Shown here piece after piece: positions 45,233 to 55,831 of a stretch of 64,000 nt of DNA (within the stretch, counting starts at the first letter, position 1; the number at the start of each line of letters is the position of its first letter). Origin of the DNA: Chelydra serpentina. Lineage: Eukaryota; Chordata; Testudines; Chelydridae. The stretch spans positions 40,597,501 to 40,661,500 of the forward strand of contig JBAIAC010000023.1 of the NCBI GenBank assembly GCA_037349315.1. The letters run 5' to 3'. Below the pieces are notes generated by a model, which did not search any database, was not told where the DNA came from, and saw only the letters and a list, made by a program, of their open reading frames with translations. Made by a program: the position numbers and the translations under genes.

Positions 45233-46147
45233 GGAAGTCAGGCAGGACTCGAGTGCTGTGTGTCCCCTCACACTCTCACCAGGGCAAGAACCTTCCTGGG
45301 ATTCAGCACTTCCTGGGTCTGGCCTCAGAGCATTCAGCACCCCTGTTCACACTGTGAGCTTCCCGCTGTGAGCCCACCTGGAAGGGACACCTGAGGAGGC
45401 CTTACACGTCCCCAAAGGGGCCATGCACCCAGGGCCGGCGCAACCACTAGGCGACACCTCCCAACCCCCCAGTGTTCGGCGGCATTTCAGCGGCAGGTTC
45501 TCCCTCCCTCCCCCGGTCTTCGGCGGCATTTCGGCAGCTGGTTCTTTGGCCGCCCCGGTCTTCAGCGGCCCTCTCCTTTCCTCTTCCGTCCTTGGCGCCG
45601 CCTGGGGCGGCAAAAAAGCTGGTGCCAGTCCTGCATGCACCCCAACTTCGCAGTCAGCAGTGACTCCCAGCCAGCATTGTAAACAAGGGTTTATTAGTTG
45701 ACGGGAACACAGCATAGATCAGATCTTGTTAGCCCGGAAGGCAGGAAGTTACAGCAAAGTCCATCTGGGGGAGGAAGGGAAATCCAGAGCCCTGGGCTCT
45801 CCCCCGTGAGTCCCAAACCAGGAGCCAGCCTCAGTCACGACCAGCTGCCCCGCCTCTTTCCTTTGTCTCTTCCCCGGTAAACAGATCACCTGATCTGCGC
45901 CTCTCACTTTGTTCTCCAACACCCGGGGCTGATTCTTGCCGAGGAGGGGGCCCAGCCATCAGCTGCCAGGATACAAAGCGTCAACCATTCTCTTTGCCCA
46001 GGCAGCCAGTTGTCAGTCACCACATCTGCCCTCTCTGCAAGGATCACCCACCCTTGTCCCACCATCTAGATACTTGAGTAACACATAAGGGAAACTGAGG
46101 CACACACAGTATTCAGACAAAACATTGAGAACATTCCCACTTTGTCA
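45233..46147 (-). mobile_element. Probable solo LTR, minus orientation
   Basis: It starts TGTCACAGAGTCAGG and ends near CCACTTTGTCA on the plus strand, so the minus strand starts TGACAAAGTGGG and ends CTCTGTGACA. AATAAA is present on the minus strand (complement of GGTTTATTAG near 45688). The phrase GAAACTGAGGCACAC near 46092 is one I recall from turtle LTRs. It carries the hAT element at 45430. No clear target duplication was found. Confidence 0.45.
45430..45633. mobile_element. Short hAT-like element with 8-bp duplication
   Basis: 204 bp from CAGGGCCGGCGCAACC to GGTGCCAGTCCTG. It is flanked by identical CATGCACC at 45422-45429 and 45634-45641. It lies inside the probable LTR and so is younger than it. 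Confidence 0.8.
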
Positions 46148-46592
46148 TACCTCTATGGCCACTCAAAGAGTGAGCTTTTTTTATATCCATTATACACAAC
46201 AAACTGCTTGTGAAGGATTCACTGACCAAGAACTTATTCACAAAGTATTAAGCAGTTAATTATGAATAATAAATAAATCCAAGAAAATCACAGTCAGTTC
46301 TTAGACACCTCACAAACAGAAGAGTGTTGATGAACTGTATAGTCAATTGCTTGACCACACTTTGGTTCATTATTTTGTTATGAAATATACTCAAGAGACC
46401 AAATAACCAGTTTTGTGAATGCTGAATGACAGTTAGGTTATTGGGATTTTACTTTATTGATATATGGGATGGGGGATTTGCCTTGACATACACAGATGAT
46501 ATTTGCATTTTTAATCAGATCTGGGAGGAGCAAGTTTCCCATGTGGAAGGGGTCTAATGCCAAATTGCTAAAATGATTGTGATATGGAAAAC
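46148..46592. other. Intergenic stretch
   Basis: AT-rich; nothing recognised. Confidence 0.5.
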
Positions 46593-46640
46593 GAAAATAA
46601 GAAAGAAAAACTTGTAGCACCTTAGAGACTAATAAATTTA

Positions 46641-46690
46641 TTTCAGCATAAGCTTTCGTGGGTTAGTACCCACTTCATCGGATGCATGGA
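46641..46690 (-). ncRNA. Hammerhead-like motif, left Penelope end
   Basis: The minus strand reads CCGATGAAGTGGGTACTAAC and then CCACGAAAGC. Stem II GTGGGT/ACCCAC is perfect and GAAA is present, but the conserved CUGAUGA reads CCGATGA. It is the mirror copy of the motif at 47631-47672. Confidence 0.5.
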
Positions 46691-46934
46691 AATGACTCGT
46701 GTTAAAGGGAGTGCGAGCATGATATTAGATGTCCCATCTTGTAAGGAGATGTGGGAACTTCCCTAGGGTACTTGAGGAATACCCTGCTCTGTTCCTCTTT
46801 GATACACGGGAGAGATGTGACAATTTGGGGATATATCTATGTCAAGTTATGAATTCCATGAACACCATGTATGATTATAACCTTTGTTGAGGCTTAGGGC
46901 ATCCCTTTGGTAACAGGGACACCTAGTGTACAAA

Positions 46935-47330
46935 CTATGCCTGGGAAGCTGTGTCACTGAAAGAAGTGCAGTCTCTGGGTGCTGCAGAAGACAACACTGC
47001 GACCCTCAAGTCTGTCACTGAGTGATTAGGGAGGTTGAAGTGTTCTCCTACTGGTTTTTGAATGTTATGATTCCTGATGTCAGATTTATGTCCATTTATT
47101 CTTTTGCGTAGAGACTGTCCGGTTTGGCCAATGTACATGGCAGAGGGGCATTGCTGGCACATGATGGCATATATCACATTGGTAGATGTGCAGGTGAATG
47201 AGCCCCTGATGGCGTGGCGGATGTGATTAGGCCCTGTGATGGTATCACTTGAATCGATATGTGGACAGAGTTGGCATCGGGCTTTGTTGACAGACGTGAG
47301 GGTAGCAGTGTTGCGACAGATTAACTCCAA
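46935..47330 (-). CDS. GIY-YIG endonuclease domain of Penelope-like element, fragment
   Basis: 131 codons. The peptide contains CQLCPHIDSSDTI, then VIYAIMCQQC and AMYIGQTGQSLRKRINGHKS, which is the GIY-YIG signature (VIY...YIG) with the usual arginine and histidine after it. In Penelope-like retroelements this nuclease follows the reverse transcriptase, which is missing here. The C-terminal part after about residue 110 departs into serine-rich sequence. It is a remnant, not a complete protein. Confidence 0.8.
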   Translation of the reverse strand: MELICRNTATLTSVNKARCQLCPHIDSSDTITGPNHIRHAIRGSFTCTSTNVIYAIMCQQCPSAMYIGQTGQSLRKRINGHKSDIRNHNIQKPVGEHFNLPNHSVTDLRVAVLSSAAPRDCTSFSDTASQA

Positions 47331-47630
47331 AAGCAGACTTCAAAGAGAAACTGTTGAACTCGAATTGATATGCAAACTAGGTTGCATTGCCTCCGGATTA
47401 AATAAGGACTTGGAATGGCTCGGCCATTACGTTAATTGAATCTATTTCCCTTAAGTTAACGATCCTCATTCACACCTGTGACCATCTTGTTTATCACTTC
47501 AAAGGTTTTTCTTCCCCTGCTGTTATGGTTCCTCTCAACTAATTAGCCTCTTAAGGTTGGTCTATGCACCTTTACCTTATCATGTTTCTCTGACTGTATA
47601 AATATCTGTCTACTGTATGTTTCATTCCAT

Positions 47631-47672
47631 GCATCCGATGAAGTGGGTACTAACCCACGAAAGCTTATGCTG
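47631..47672 (+). ncRNA. Hammerhead-like motif, right Penelope end
   Basis: GCATCCGATGAAGTGGGTAC, then CCCACGAAAGC: stem II GTGGGT/ACCCAC, the GAAA box and a short GC/GC stem III around TTAT. The expected CUGAUGA is CCGATGA and the base after the stem is unfavourable, so activity is doubtful. Confidence 0.5.
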
Positions 47673-47760
47673 AAATAAATTTGTTAGTCTCTAAGGTGCT
47701 ACAAGTTTTTCTTTCTTATTTTGGTTTTGCTGACACAGACTAACACAGCTACTACACTGA

Positions 47761-48245
47761 AACCTAGACAACATAGTGAAGGTAGGGATCCTGCGGGAGT
47801 GACCAAGGAGGGGATGGAGCTTCCTGGGCAGGACCCATCAGGGGAGGGGATCCCACAAATTGAAACGAAGAAGAGGGTACAGAAAGATCAGAGGGTGGAA
47901 GCCCAAATGGGGTTGAACCAAACCCCAAGGAGCGGAGGACCCGGTCCTGAGATCGGAGCCAGACTTGGGGCAGGGGGCTCGGACCCGTCTCCCTCAGTGG
48001 GGAACGAAGTGGAGCATCCAGGGCGACCGACCCAACCATGCGACTGGTGTGAAGACCTCTGGGTGAGCGTAGACATGTGGGGTGCCCCACCCCCTACCCA
48101 ATGCACCTTTTGTGGATGGGGCATGCCAAAACCCCACGAGTCAGAGCCCAGGGATCACTCCGCTGGGCAGGGGGCCGATATCCAGAGTAAAACCCCCGGC
48201 CAAGGGAAGCGGGGCCGAGGAAGACCAGGCCTGGCATCAGCTTAA
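47761..48245 (+). pseudogene. Gypsy-type retroelement coding remnant
   Basis: The open frame reads PRSGGPGPEIGARLG and later PCDWCEDLWVSVDMWG and QCTFCGWGMPKPHES. The paired CxxC motifs look like a zinc-binding segment of a turtle LTR element, but I cannot name it. It runs directly into the LTR-like segment that follows. Confidence 0.4.
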
Positions 48246-48252
48246 GTGGGCA

Positions 48253-48641
48253 GGTGTGTATCAGGGTGCTGCTGGAAAGCACCTAATTAGCCCCTGCTCA
48301 GCCAGTTCCAATCAAGAGAAATAGATTGGGGCTGGTGGAACAGGCCTGATGCCTGGCCTGGGGATTGGCTCCACCTGCGGGCCTGACGAGCCAGCAGCTA
48401 GAAGGGCTGGGAGCCAGTATAAAGGGAGGCAGCCAGGGGAAAGGTCTGTCTCCTGGCTGAGGGCTGACTGCTTGGGAAAGAGGGAACAAACCCTATAAAG
48501 CCTGGTATATAGCTTAACATTGGTGATGGGAGAACGGTGTGTAAATAAAGCCACGGGTGCTGCATAACAGGAAGCCTCCCTGCGCTTTATTGGGCCAGCC
48601 AGTGGTCTGCAGGAAGAGAGGGGGCAGAGGACCTGTTACAT
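48253..48641 (+). repeat. Probable 3' LTR
   Basis: It starts TGTATCAGGGTGCTG and ends GACCTGTTACA. It contains CCAGTATAAAGGG (TATA-like, near 48414) and GTAAATAAAGCC (poly-A signal, near 48541), in the order of U3 then R. Its right end lies within a Harbinger-type sequence. Confidence 0.6.
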
Positions 48642-49075
48642 CCCCATACAGCAATGAGATCCAGTATCTCCCATTCAGTCCATGCTGGAGCTCTTTTGCG
48701 ATTCTGGGACTGCATGGTCACCTGTGCTGAGCTCATCACACTGGCGAAATGGGAAATGAAATTCAAAAGTTCCCCGGGGCTTTTCCTGGGTACCTGGCTA
48801 GTGCATCTGAGTTGAAAGTGCTGTCCAGAGTGGTCACAATGGAGCACTATGGGATAGCTCCCAGAGACCAATACCGTCGAATTGCATCCACACTACCTCG
48901 AATTTGACCCAGCGAGGTCAATTTTAACGCTAAACTCCACAGGGGAGGAGTACAGAAATCGATTTTAAGAGCCCTTTAAGTCGACAAAACAGGCTTGGTC
49001 GTATGGACAGGTGCAGGGTTAAATCGACATAACACTGCTAAATTCGACCTAAACTTTAGTGTAGACCAGGGCAAA
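48642..49075 (-). mobile_element. PIF/Harbinger fragment with Myb/SANT-like coding start
   Basis: The minus-strand frame (48642-48871) reads MQSQNRKRAPAWTEWEILDL and then IAVWG, the start of the Myb/SANT-like DNA-binding protein of Harbinger elements as I recall it from turtles. The frame then runs into the LTR, so the protein is cut. The terminus at the right reads TTTAGTGTAGACCAGGGC, typical of the family. Confidence 0.65.
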
Positions 49076-49983
49076 GACACTAAGGGCTGGTCTACACTAA
49101 CCCCATAATTCGAACTAAGATACGCAACTTCAGCTACGTGAATAACGTAGCTGAAGTCGAACTATCTTAGTTCGAATGAAAAAGCACTTACCCGGGGTCC
49201 ACACGCGGTGCGCAGGCTCCCCCGTCGACTCCGCCTACTCCGTTCGTCGAGCTGGATTACCAGCATCGACGGCGGAGCACTTCCTGGTTTGATTTATCGC
49301 GTCTAGACAAGACGCGATAAATCGAACCCAGAACATCGATCCCGCGCCTCCGACCAGACGCGTAAGTATAGACGTACCCTAAATGACTAGATTTGTGAGG
49401 GTATAAGGCAGAGATGGCTCACCATTAGTGCCTGGAGTGGAGGAGCATCTATAGTGTGACGGCAGCACTGCAGGGCTGTGCAGGGGGCTGGTTCCAGTAG
49501 GAATGGGAAGGATTTAGAACCACAGAAGGGTTTTTGGAACAGATTTTTGAATTAGTACTGTGGGGAAAATGGGTAGGAAGGGTGTGTGTGGCGGGGGAGG
49601 GTTCTCAACTTGGGGGATGGAAGTTTTGGAGCTAAATCTGGGATTTTTTTTTTCCTGAGGCAGGAGTCCAGGGCTCACACCAACAGAAAATTAATTCCAT
49701 TGGAAAGACTGAAGAGGGAGAGACCACTGAAGGATACAGCCCTCGTGTCTGAAGTACGATAGAGCCGGAATAACAGTGAATAAAGCCGAGCGCCGAGTTC
49801 CTTTGGTGCCCATGTTCAGAAGGTTCCGGAGAGGGCTGGGCAGCGGCAGTTGGAAGGGAACATGGGGGAAGGGAACTCATGCCCAATGGCCAGTGCCTCC
49901 AAAGGCTGAACATTCTCTGAACTATGGAAGTTCTGGCTGTGGGGGGCCAGAGGGCTGGGAGCCAAGCAGGAGGATTGGGCACA
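48926..49983 (+). repeat. Duplicated block, occupied copy
   Basis: It repeats 18826-19580 and additionally carries the miniature element 49084-49379. The block ends GAGGATTGGGCACA at the left edge of DIRS element 1. Confidence 0.8.
49084..49379. mobile_element. PIF/Harbinger MITE with TAA duplication
   Basis: 296 bp from GGGCTGGTCTACACTAA to GTATAGACGTACCC, with TAA on both sides (49081-49083 and 49380-49382). The sister block at 18970 reads GACACTAAATGACTAG without it, giving the empty site. Internal hairpin arms include CTTCAGCTACGT/ACGTAGCTGAAG. Confidence 0.85.
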
Positions 49984-50368
49984 GTTCTTCTTTGAGTGCT
50001 TGCTCATATCAATTCCAATTAGGTGTGCACGCACCGCATGCACGATCATCGGAAGATTTTTACCCTAGCAACACTTGGTGGGCCGGCTGGCGCCCTCTGG
50101 AGTGGTGCCATTGCGGCGCTGAATAAATATCCCAGCCGGCCCAGCGCCCTCTCAGTTCCTTCTTACCATCATTGGAACTGTGGAGCGCAGCGCAGCATAG
50201 CTGATCTCCACCTCCCTAGCTTAGTTAGCACTCGCTTACCATTGTTAATAGTTTTAAGTACTTTTAAGTAGTTGTTGATAGTTTTGATAATTCTTGTTAG
50301 AAGTTTAGTGTAAATACTAGTGGGAGATAAGGGGCTTCTCCCCTTTTCTCCCTCCCGGTACCGGGCTG

Positions 50369-51103
50369 ATGCCTGGCTCCCCGGGATTCAAGCCTTGCTC
50401 GGCCTGCTCCAAGCCGATGCCTACGGGGGACCCCCACGACTCCTGTCTGAAGTGCCTGGGGGAGTCCCATCTCGCAGATAAGTGCCGGATCTGCAAGGCT
50501 TTTAAGCCTAGAACCAAGAAGGAGCGGGACTATCGTTTAAAGCAGCTCCTGTTAGAAACGGCACTTAGCCCGATGTCGGCCCCGCACCGCGACCCGGTAC
50601 CGACAACGGCGGCACACACTGCGTCAGCGGCACCGGAGCGCCCGAGCACGAGTAAGGAGCCCCGGCACCGGACGACTCCAGCCATGTTTCCTCAGAGGCG
50701 CCGTTCGCTGTCCCCGACTGGAAAACAGACCCCGGGACTGGCACCGCCCCCGACGCCGCTGCAGCCGCAACCTGTTCAGGACCGCCCAGCCAAGTCTTTC
50801 GGCCCAGCGCCAGCACCGTCGAGTCCGGTACCACAAGGTCCGTTGAGTTCGGTGCCCCTGACTAAGACACCGGCACCATTGACTTCGGTGCCCCCGACCA
50901 AGACGCTGGCACCGACCCCGTCCACTCCGGTACCACAACGTCTGTCGAGCTCGGTGGCCGTCAGCTCCCCGGTACGCACCGAGGTAGAGCTAATGCTGCC
51001 ATTCACACCAGACACCTTCTCCACAGCGAGGGACTTGATTGCGCTTACCGAACCGGCACCACATCAGCCTTCGGTACCGCCGATGCGAATCGTCCCTTCC
51101 TGA
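50369..51103 (+). pseudogene. DIRS element 1 Gag, N-terminal part
   Basis: 244 codons from ATG 50369. It starts MPGSPGFKPCSACSKPMPTG and continues with CLKCLGESHLADKCRIC, a cysteine/histidine cluster conserved with elements 2 and 3. Then comes a proline/serine-rich stretch. TGA at 51101-51103 replaces an arginine codon of element 2, and the CR1 insertion follows 120 bp later. The remaining Gag sequence resumes at 53477. Confidence 0.8.
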
Positions 51104-51224
51104 AGCAAGCCTGCCATGCTGTGCCCGCTACCGCACGCAGGAGCTGGTCGACGCCGGTCCAGATCTAGATCGAGATCCCAGTCCTGCTCCAGGTGCAGAT
51201 CCCAGTCTCGGCACTGCTCAAAGT

Positions 51225-53476
51225 CATAGAATCATAGAATCATAGAATCTCAGGGTTGGAAGGGACCTCAGGAGGTCATCTAGTCCAACCCCCTGCTCAA
51301 AGCAGGACCAACCCCAACTAGATCATCCCAGCCAGGGCTTTGTCAAGCCTGACCTTAAAAACCTCTAAGGAAGGAGATTCCACCACCTCCCTAGGTAACC
51401 CATTCCAGTGCTTCACCACCCTACTAGTGAAAAAGTTTTTCCTAATATCCAACCTAAACCTCCCCCTCTGCAACTTGAGACCATTACTCCTTGTTCTGTC
51501 ATCTTCTACCACTGAGAACAGTCTAGATCCATCCTCTTTGGAATCCCCTTTTAGGTAGTTGAAAGCAGCTATCAAATCCCCCCTCACTCTTCTCTTCTGC
51601 AGGCTAAACAATCTCAGTTCCCTCAGCCTCTCCTCATAAGTCATGTGCTCCAGCCCCCTAATCATTTTTGTTGCCCTCCGTTGGACTCTTTCCAATTTAT
51701 CCACATCCTTTTTGTAGTGTGGGGCCCAAAACTGGACACAGTACTCCAAATGAGGCCTCACCAGTGCCGAATAGAGGGGAATAATCACGTCCCTCGATCT
51801 GCTGGAAATGCCCCTACTTATACAGCCCAAAATGCCGTTAGCCTTCTTGGCAACAAGGGCACACTGTTGACTCATATTCAGCTTTTCGTCCACTGTAACC
51901 CCTAGGTCCTTTTCTGCAGAACTGCTGCCCAGCCATTCGGTCCCTAGTCTGTAGCAGTGCATGGGATTCTTCCATCCTAAGTGCAGGACTCTGCACTTGT
52001 CCTTGTTGAACCTCATCAGATTTCTTTTGGCCCAATCCTCTAATTTGTCTAGGTCCCTCTGTATCCTATCCCTACCCTCCAGCATATCAACCACTCCTCC
52101 CAGTTTAGTGTCATCTGCAAACTTGCTAAGGGTGCAGTCCACACCATCCTCCAGGTCGTTGATGAAGATATTGAACAAAACCGGCCCCAGCACCGACCCT
52201 TGGGGCACTCCACTTGATACCGGCTGCCAACTAGACATGGAGCCATTGATCACTACCCGTTGAGCACGACCATCCAGCCAGTTTTCTATCCACCTTACCG
52301 TCCATTCATCCAGCCCATACTTCTTTAACTTGCTGGCAAGAACACTGTGGGAGACTGTATCAAAAGCTTTGCTAAAGTCAAGAAATAGCACATCCACTGC
52401 TTTCCCCTCATCCACAGAGACAGTTATCTCATCATAGAAGGCAATTAGGTTAGTCAGGCATGACTTGCCCTTGGTGAATCCATGCTGACTGTTCCTGATC
52501 ACTTTCCCCTCCTTTAAGTGGTTCAGAATTGATTCCTTGAGGACCTGATCCATGATTTTTCCAGGGACTGAGGTGAGACTGACTGGCCTGTAGTTTCCCG
52601 GATCTTCCTTCTTCCCTTTTTTAAAGATGGGCACTACATTAGCTTTTTTCCAGTCATCCGGGACCTCCCCCGATTGCCATGATTTGTCAAAGATAATGGC
52701 CAATGGCTCTGCAATCACATCGGCCAACTCCTTTAGCACCCTCGGATGCAGTGCATCTGGCCCCATGGACTTGTGTTCGTCCAGCTTTTCTAAATAGTCC
52801 CGAACTACTTCTTTCTCCACAGAGGGCTGGTCACCTCCTCCCCCTACCGTGCTGCGGAGTGCAGCTGTCTGGGAGTTGCCCTTGTCTGTGAAGACAGAGG
52901 CAAAAAAAGCATTGAGTTCACTAGCTTTCTCCACATCCTCTGTCACAAGGTTCCCTCCCTCATTCAGCAAGGGGCCCACACTTTCCTTGACTTTCTTCTT
53001 GTTGCTAACATACCTGAAGAAACCCTTCTTGTTACTCCTAACATCTCCAGCTAGCTGCAACTCCAAGTGTGATTTGGCCTTCCTAATTTCACTCCTGCAT
53101 GCCTGAGCAATATTTTTATACTCCTCCCTGGTCATTTGTCCAATCTTCCACTTCTTGTAAGCTGCTTTTTTGTGTTTAAGACGAGCAAGGATTTCACTGT
53201 TAAGCCAAGCTGGTCGCCTGCCATATTTACTTTTCTTTCTACACATCGGGATGGTTTGTTCCTGCAACCTCAATAAGGTTTCTTTAAAATACAGCCAGCT
53301 TTCCTCGACTCCTTTCCCCTTCATGTTATTCTCCCAGGGGACCTTGCCCATCAGTTCCCTGAGGGAGTCAAAGTCTGCTTTTCTGAAGTCCAGGCTCTGT
53401 ATTCTACTGCTCTCCTTTCTTCCTTGTGTCAGGATCCTGAACTCGACCATCTCATGGTCACTGCCTCCCAGGTCCC
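51225..53476 (-). mobile_element. CR1 LINE, 5'-truncated, inserted in DIRS Gag
   Basis: 2252 bp, minus orientation, with an ATTCTATGA-type 3' tail at the left. AAGT occurs at both borders (51221-51224 and 53477-53480), a likely short target duplication. Reverse transcriptase is complete; the upstream endonuclease domain is missing. Confidence 0.88.
51318..53476 (-). CDS. CR1 ORF2 reverse transcriptase, N-terminally truncated
   Basis: About 718 codons of CR1 origin, uninterrupted. It starts with the end of the endonuclease linker ([11 protein letters not shown]), then [20 protein letters not shown] and [28 protein letters not shown] (palm A), [20 protein letters not shown] (palm B) and [10 protein letters not shown] (the FADD catalytic motif, 52110-52121). 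The C-terminal region ends LDKALAGMI. The open frame extends upstream to 53798 through antisense DIRS sequence, which is accidental. The open RT suggests a fairly young insertion. Confidence 0.88.
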
Positions 53477-53480
53477 AAGT

Positions 53481-55002
53481 CCTGGCACCGATCCTTATCT
53501 CGGCGCCGGTCGCACTTGCGGCGCCGTTCAAGATTGACCTCCAGGCATGGCCGACGCTACTATGGCTCCCAGCACCACTCCCGATCCCAGGGCCGGTCGC
53601 AGCACAGGTCTCCGGAAAGCCAGTCCCGCCGCCGATTGACCAGGCGTTCCCCTTCAAGGTCCAGGTCGGGCTCCCGGTACCGAGACAATCGTCGGTACCG
53701 CTCCAGGCCCCGGTACCGCTCCAGATCCCGGCACCGATCCCCTTCGCCACGGCGCAGCATGGCATAGCGTACCGGACTGCAAGGGCATTCCTCTCCACTT
53801 TGGCCCTCTCGCTCTGCGTCTAGATCCTCCAGGGCGGAGAGTGGCTACCACATGGACCAGGTCCATGGTGTGGAGGGTCCTAGCTGCTGGAAGGGGGACA
53901 CGCAGGACTCTGCCCAGGGACCACAGCAGTGGCCTTTCTGGACACCATGGTCATATCATCAGGCCCAAGGGGCCCCTTCCAGAACCTCCCAATCGGCACA
54001 CTCGGAGCCCCGGGTGCCAGAGGCCACGGTATCCCGCCCTCCCCCGGAGGACTCAGAAGCAGTGGCCCATCCATCGGCTGAGGCCCGAGACCCTGAGGCT
54101 GAGGACCTTGAGCCGGGAGAGCTCCCATAGCAGGACCTTCCCCAGAACCCGCTAGTTCCAGGGTTGTCGTCCTCTTCCTCTCCAGATTAGCCCTGCCGTT
54201 TGTTTGTAGGATCCATACCAACGCCACTACAATTTGGCAATCTCCAACTTCAATACCCCCCACTGCCAGGGGAGTGGCGAGAAAATATATGGTGCCCCCA
54301 AAGTTCTTTGAGTACTTATACACTCACCCCCAGCCATGCTCCTTGGTCGTTCAATCTGTGAACAAGAAGGAAAGGCACGGTCAGCAGACCCCTGCACCTA
54401 AGTCTAGGGAAGCTAGGTGCCTGGACCTGTTTGGTAGAAAGATCTATTCTGGGGGGCGCCTACAGCTCAGAGCGGCTAACCAGCAGGCCCTTCTGAGCTG
54501 ATATAACTATAACACCTGGAACTCAATGCAGAAATTCAGGGAATTTGTGTCCCAAGAGTCCAGACAGGAGTACTCGGCCTTGATTGAGGAAGGCAAAAAG
54601 GTGGCCAAAACATCTTTGCAGGCCTCCTTGGACATCGCCGACTTGGCGGCCAGAACACTTGCTTCGGGGGTTGCCATGCGGCGTATCTCCTGGCTGCAGT
54701 CCTCCAACCTCCCGGCGGAGGTTCAGTATATGATTCAGGACTTGTCCTTCGATGGGCAGGGCCTGTTTTCCGAGAAAACGACTCGAGGCTTCAGACCCTG
54801 ACGGACGTTGGGGATGCATACCCCTGCCACGCAGCGCCGACCCTTCTGGGCCTTCATGCAGCGCCCCTACCCTACGCCCAGGCCTAGACAGGACTTCTCC
54901 AGAAGGCGTGGCCAGGGTGGTAGGAGGAGGCAGCTTGGTCATCAGACTGGCCAGAAGCAGGGCCCCCCTAAACCATCAGCGGGACCCAAGCAAAACTTTT
55001 GA
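53481..55002 (+). pseudogene. DIRS element 1 Gag, remaining part, broken
   Basis: It resumes with the arginine/serine-rich domain ([17 protein letters not shown] at about 53516-53767), then diverged pieces, and the conserved C-terminal part from about 54270 (RKYMVPPKFFEYLYTHP) to SAGPKQNF at 55002. Stops and frameshifts separate the pieces, for example TAG near 53764 and TGA near 54495. Confidence 0.75.
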
Positions 55003-55648
55003 AGCTACGCCTGAGGGCGGAGCACCAGTCTCCATACAGGACCCGTCCCCACCCTTCGGAGACCGCCTTTCCCATTTCCTTCGTGCGTGGTCGAACATAA
55101 CCTCAAACCGTTGGGTCTTACGCACGGTGGAAAGCGGATATCACCTGCAATTTGTTTCCTCCCCTCCCCTCCCCCCTCCCTCCCTGTCCCTCTTCAGGAA
55201 CCCTTCTCAAGAGCAACTCCTAATTCAGGAAGTGCAAATGCTCCTCACTATAGGGGCAATAGAGGAGGTTCCAAGGGAGTTCAGGGGCAAGGGGTTTTAC
55301 TCCCGTTATTTCCTACTCCCCAAATCAAAGGGGGGGGGGGCTACGTCCAATCCTGGACCTGTGCAGACTCAACAAATTCATGGTAAAGTTGAAGTTCCGG
55401 GTGGTTTCCCTGGGTACCATTATCCCTTCACTGGATCCTGGTGACTGGTACGCTGCCCTTGACATGAAGAATGCGTACTTCCACATAGCTATTTACCCCA
55501 CACACAGATGTTTTCTTTGCTTTGTGGTCGACCAAAGACACTTTCAATTCACCGTCCTTCCCTTCGGCCTTTCCACGGCACCAAGGGTTTTCACGAAGTG
55601 CATGGCCCTCGTAGCGGCCTCTCTTCATTGACGGCTAATCCAAGTGTT
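55003..55648 (+). pseudogene. DIRS element 1 RT, N-terminal part, broken
   Basis: It matches the start of element 2 RT: FRNPSQEQLLIQEVQMLLTI and DWYAALDMKNAYFHIAIYP (palm aspartate). The frame changes at the G run near 55330 (11 G against 6 in element 2), and a TGA follows LH at 55629. Element 2 is inserted at 55649. Confidence 0.8.
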
Positions 55649-55831
55649 CTTCTTCGAGTGCTTGCTCATATGTATTCCAGTTAGGTGTGCGCGCGCGGCG
55701 TGCACGATCGTCGGAAGATTTTTACCCTAGCAACACTCGGTGGGCCGGCTGGCGCCCCCTGGAGTGGCGCCGTTAGGTGGCCCGATATATACCCCAGCCG
55801 GCCCATCGCCCTCTCAGTTCCTTCTTACCGC
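55649..55831 (+). repeat. DIRS element 2 left terminal inverted repeat
   Basis: It begins CTTCTTCGAGTGCTTGCTCA, and from about 55668 on it is the reverse complement of 61782-61946 with no mismatch that I can see over most of its length. It contains CCCGATATATACCCC, a possible promoter TATA element near 55782. Confidence 0.9.

Larger units (their letters stand above)
46593..47725 (-). mobile_element. Penelope-like element with inverted ends
   Basis: The left end (46593-46690) and right end (47628-47725) are reverse complements: AAAATAAGAAAGAAAAACTT at the left and its complement AAGTTTTTCTTTCTTATTTT at the right. Between them is a minus-strand GIY-YIG coding remnant. The reverse-transcriptase part is missing, so this is a strongly shortened copy. 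Confidence 0.75.

Noticed and set aside
53560..53866. Minus-strand arginine-rich frames over DIRS Gag; similar at 56813-57295 and 63236-63733
   Set aside because: They mirror the arginine/serine repeat of the sense strand; the repeated short codon pattern keeps all frames open.
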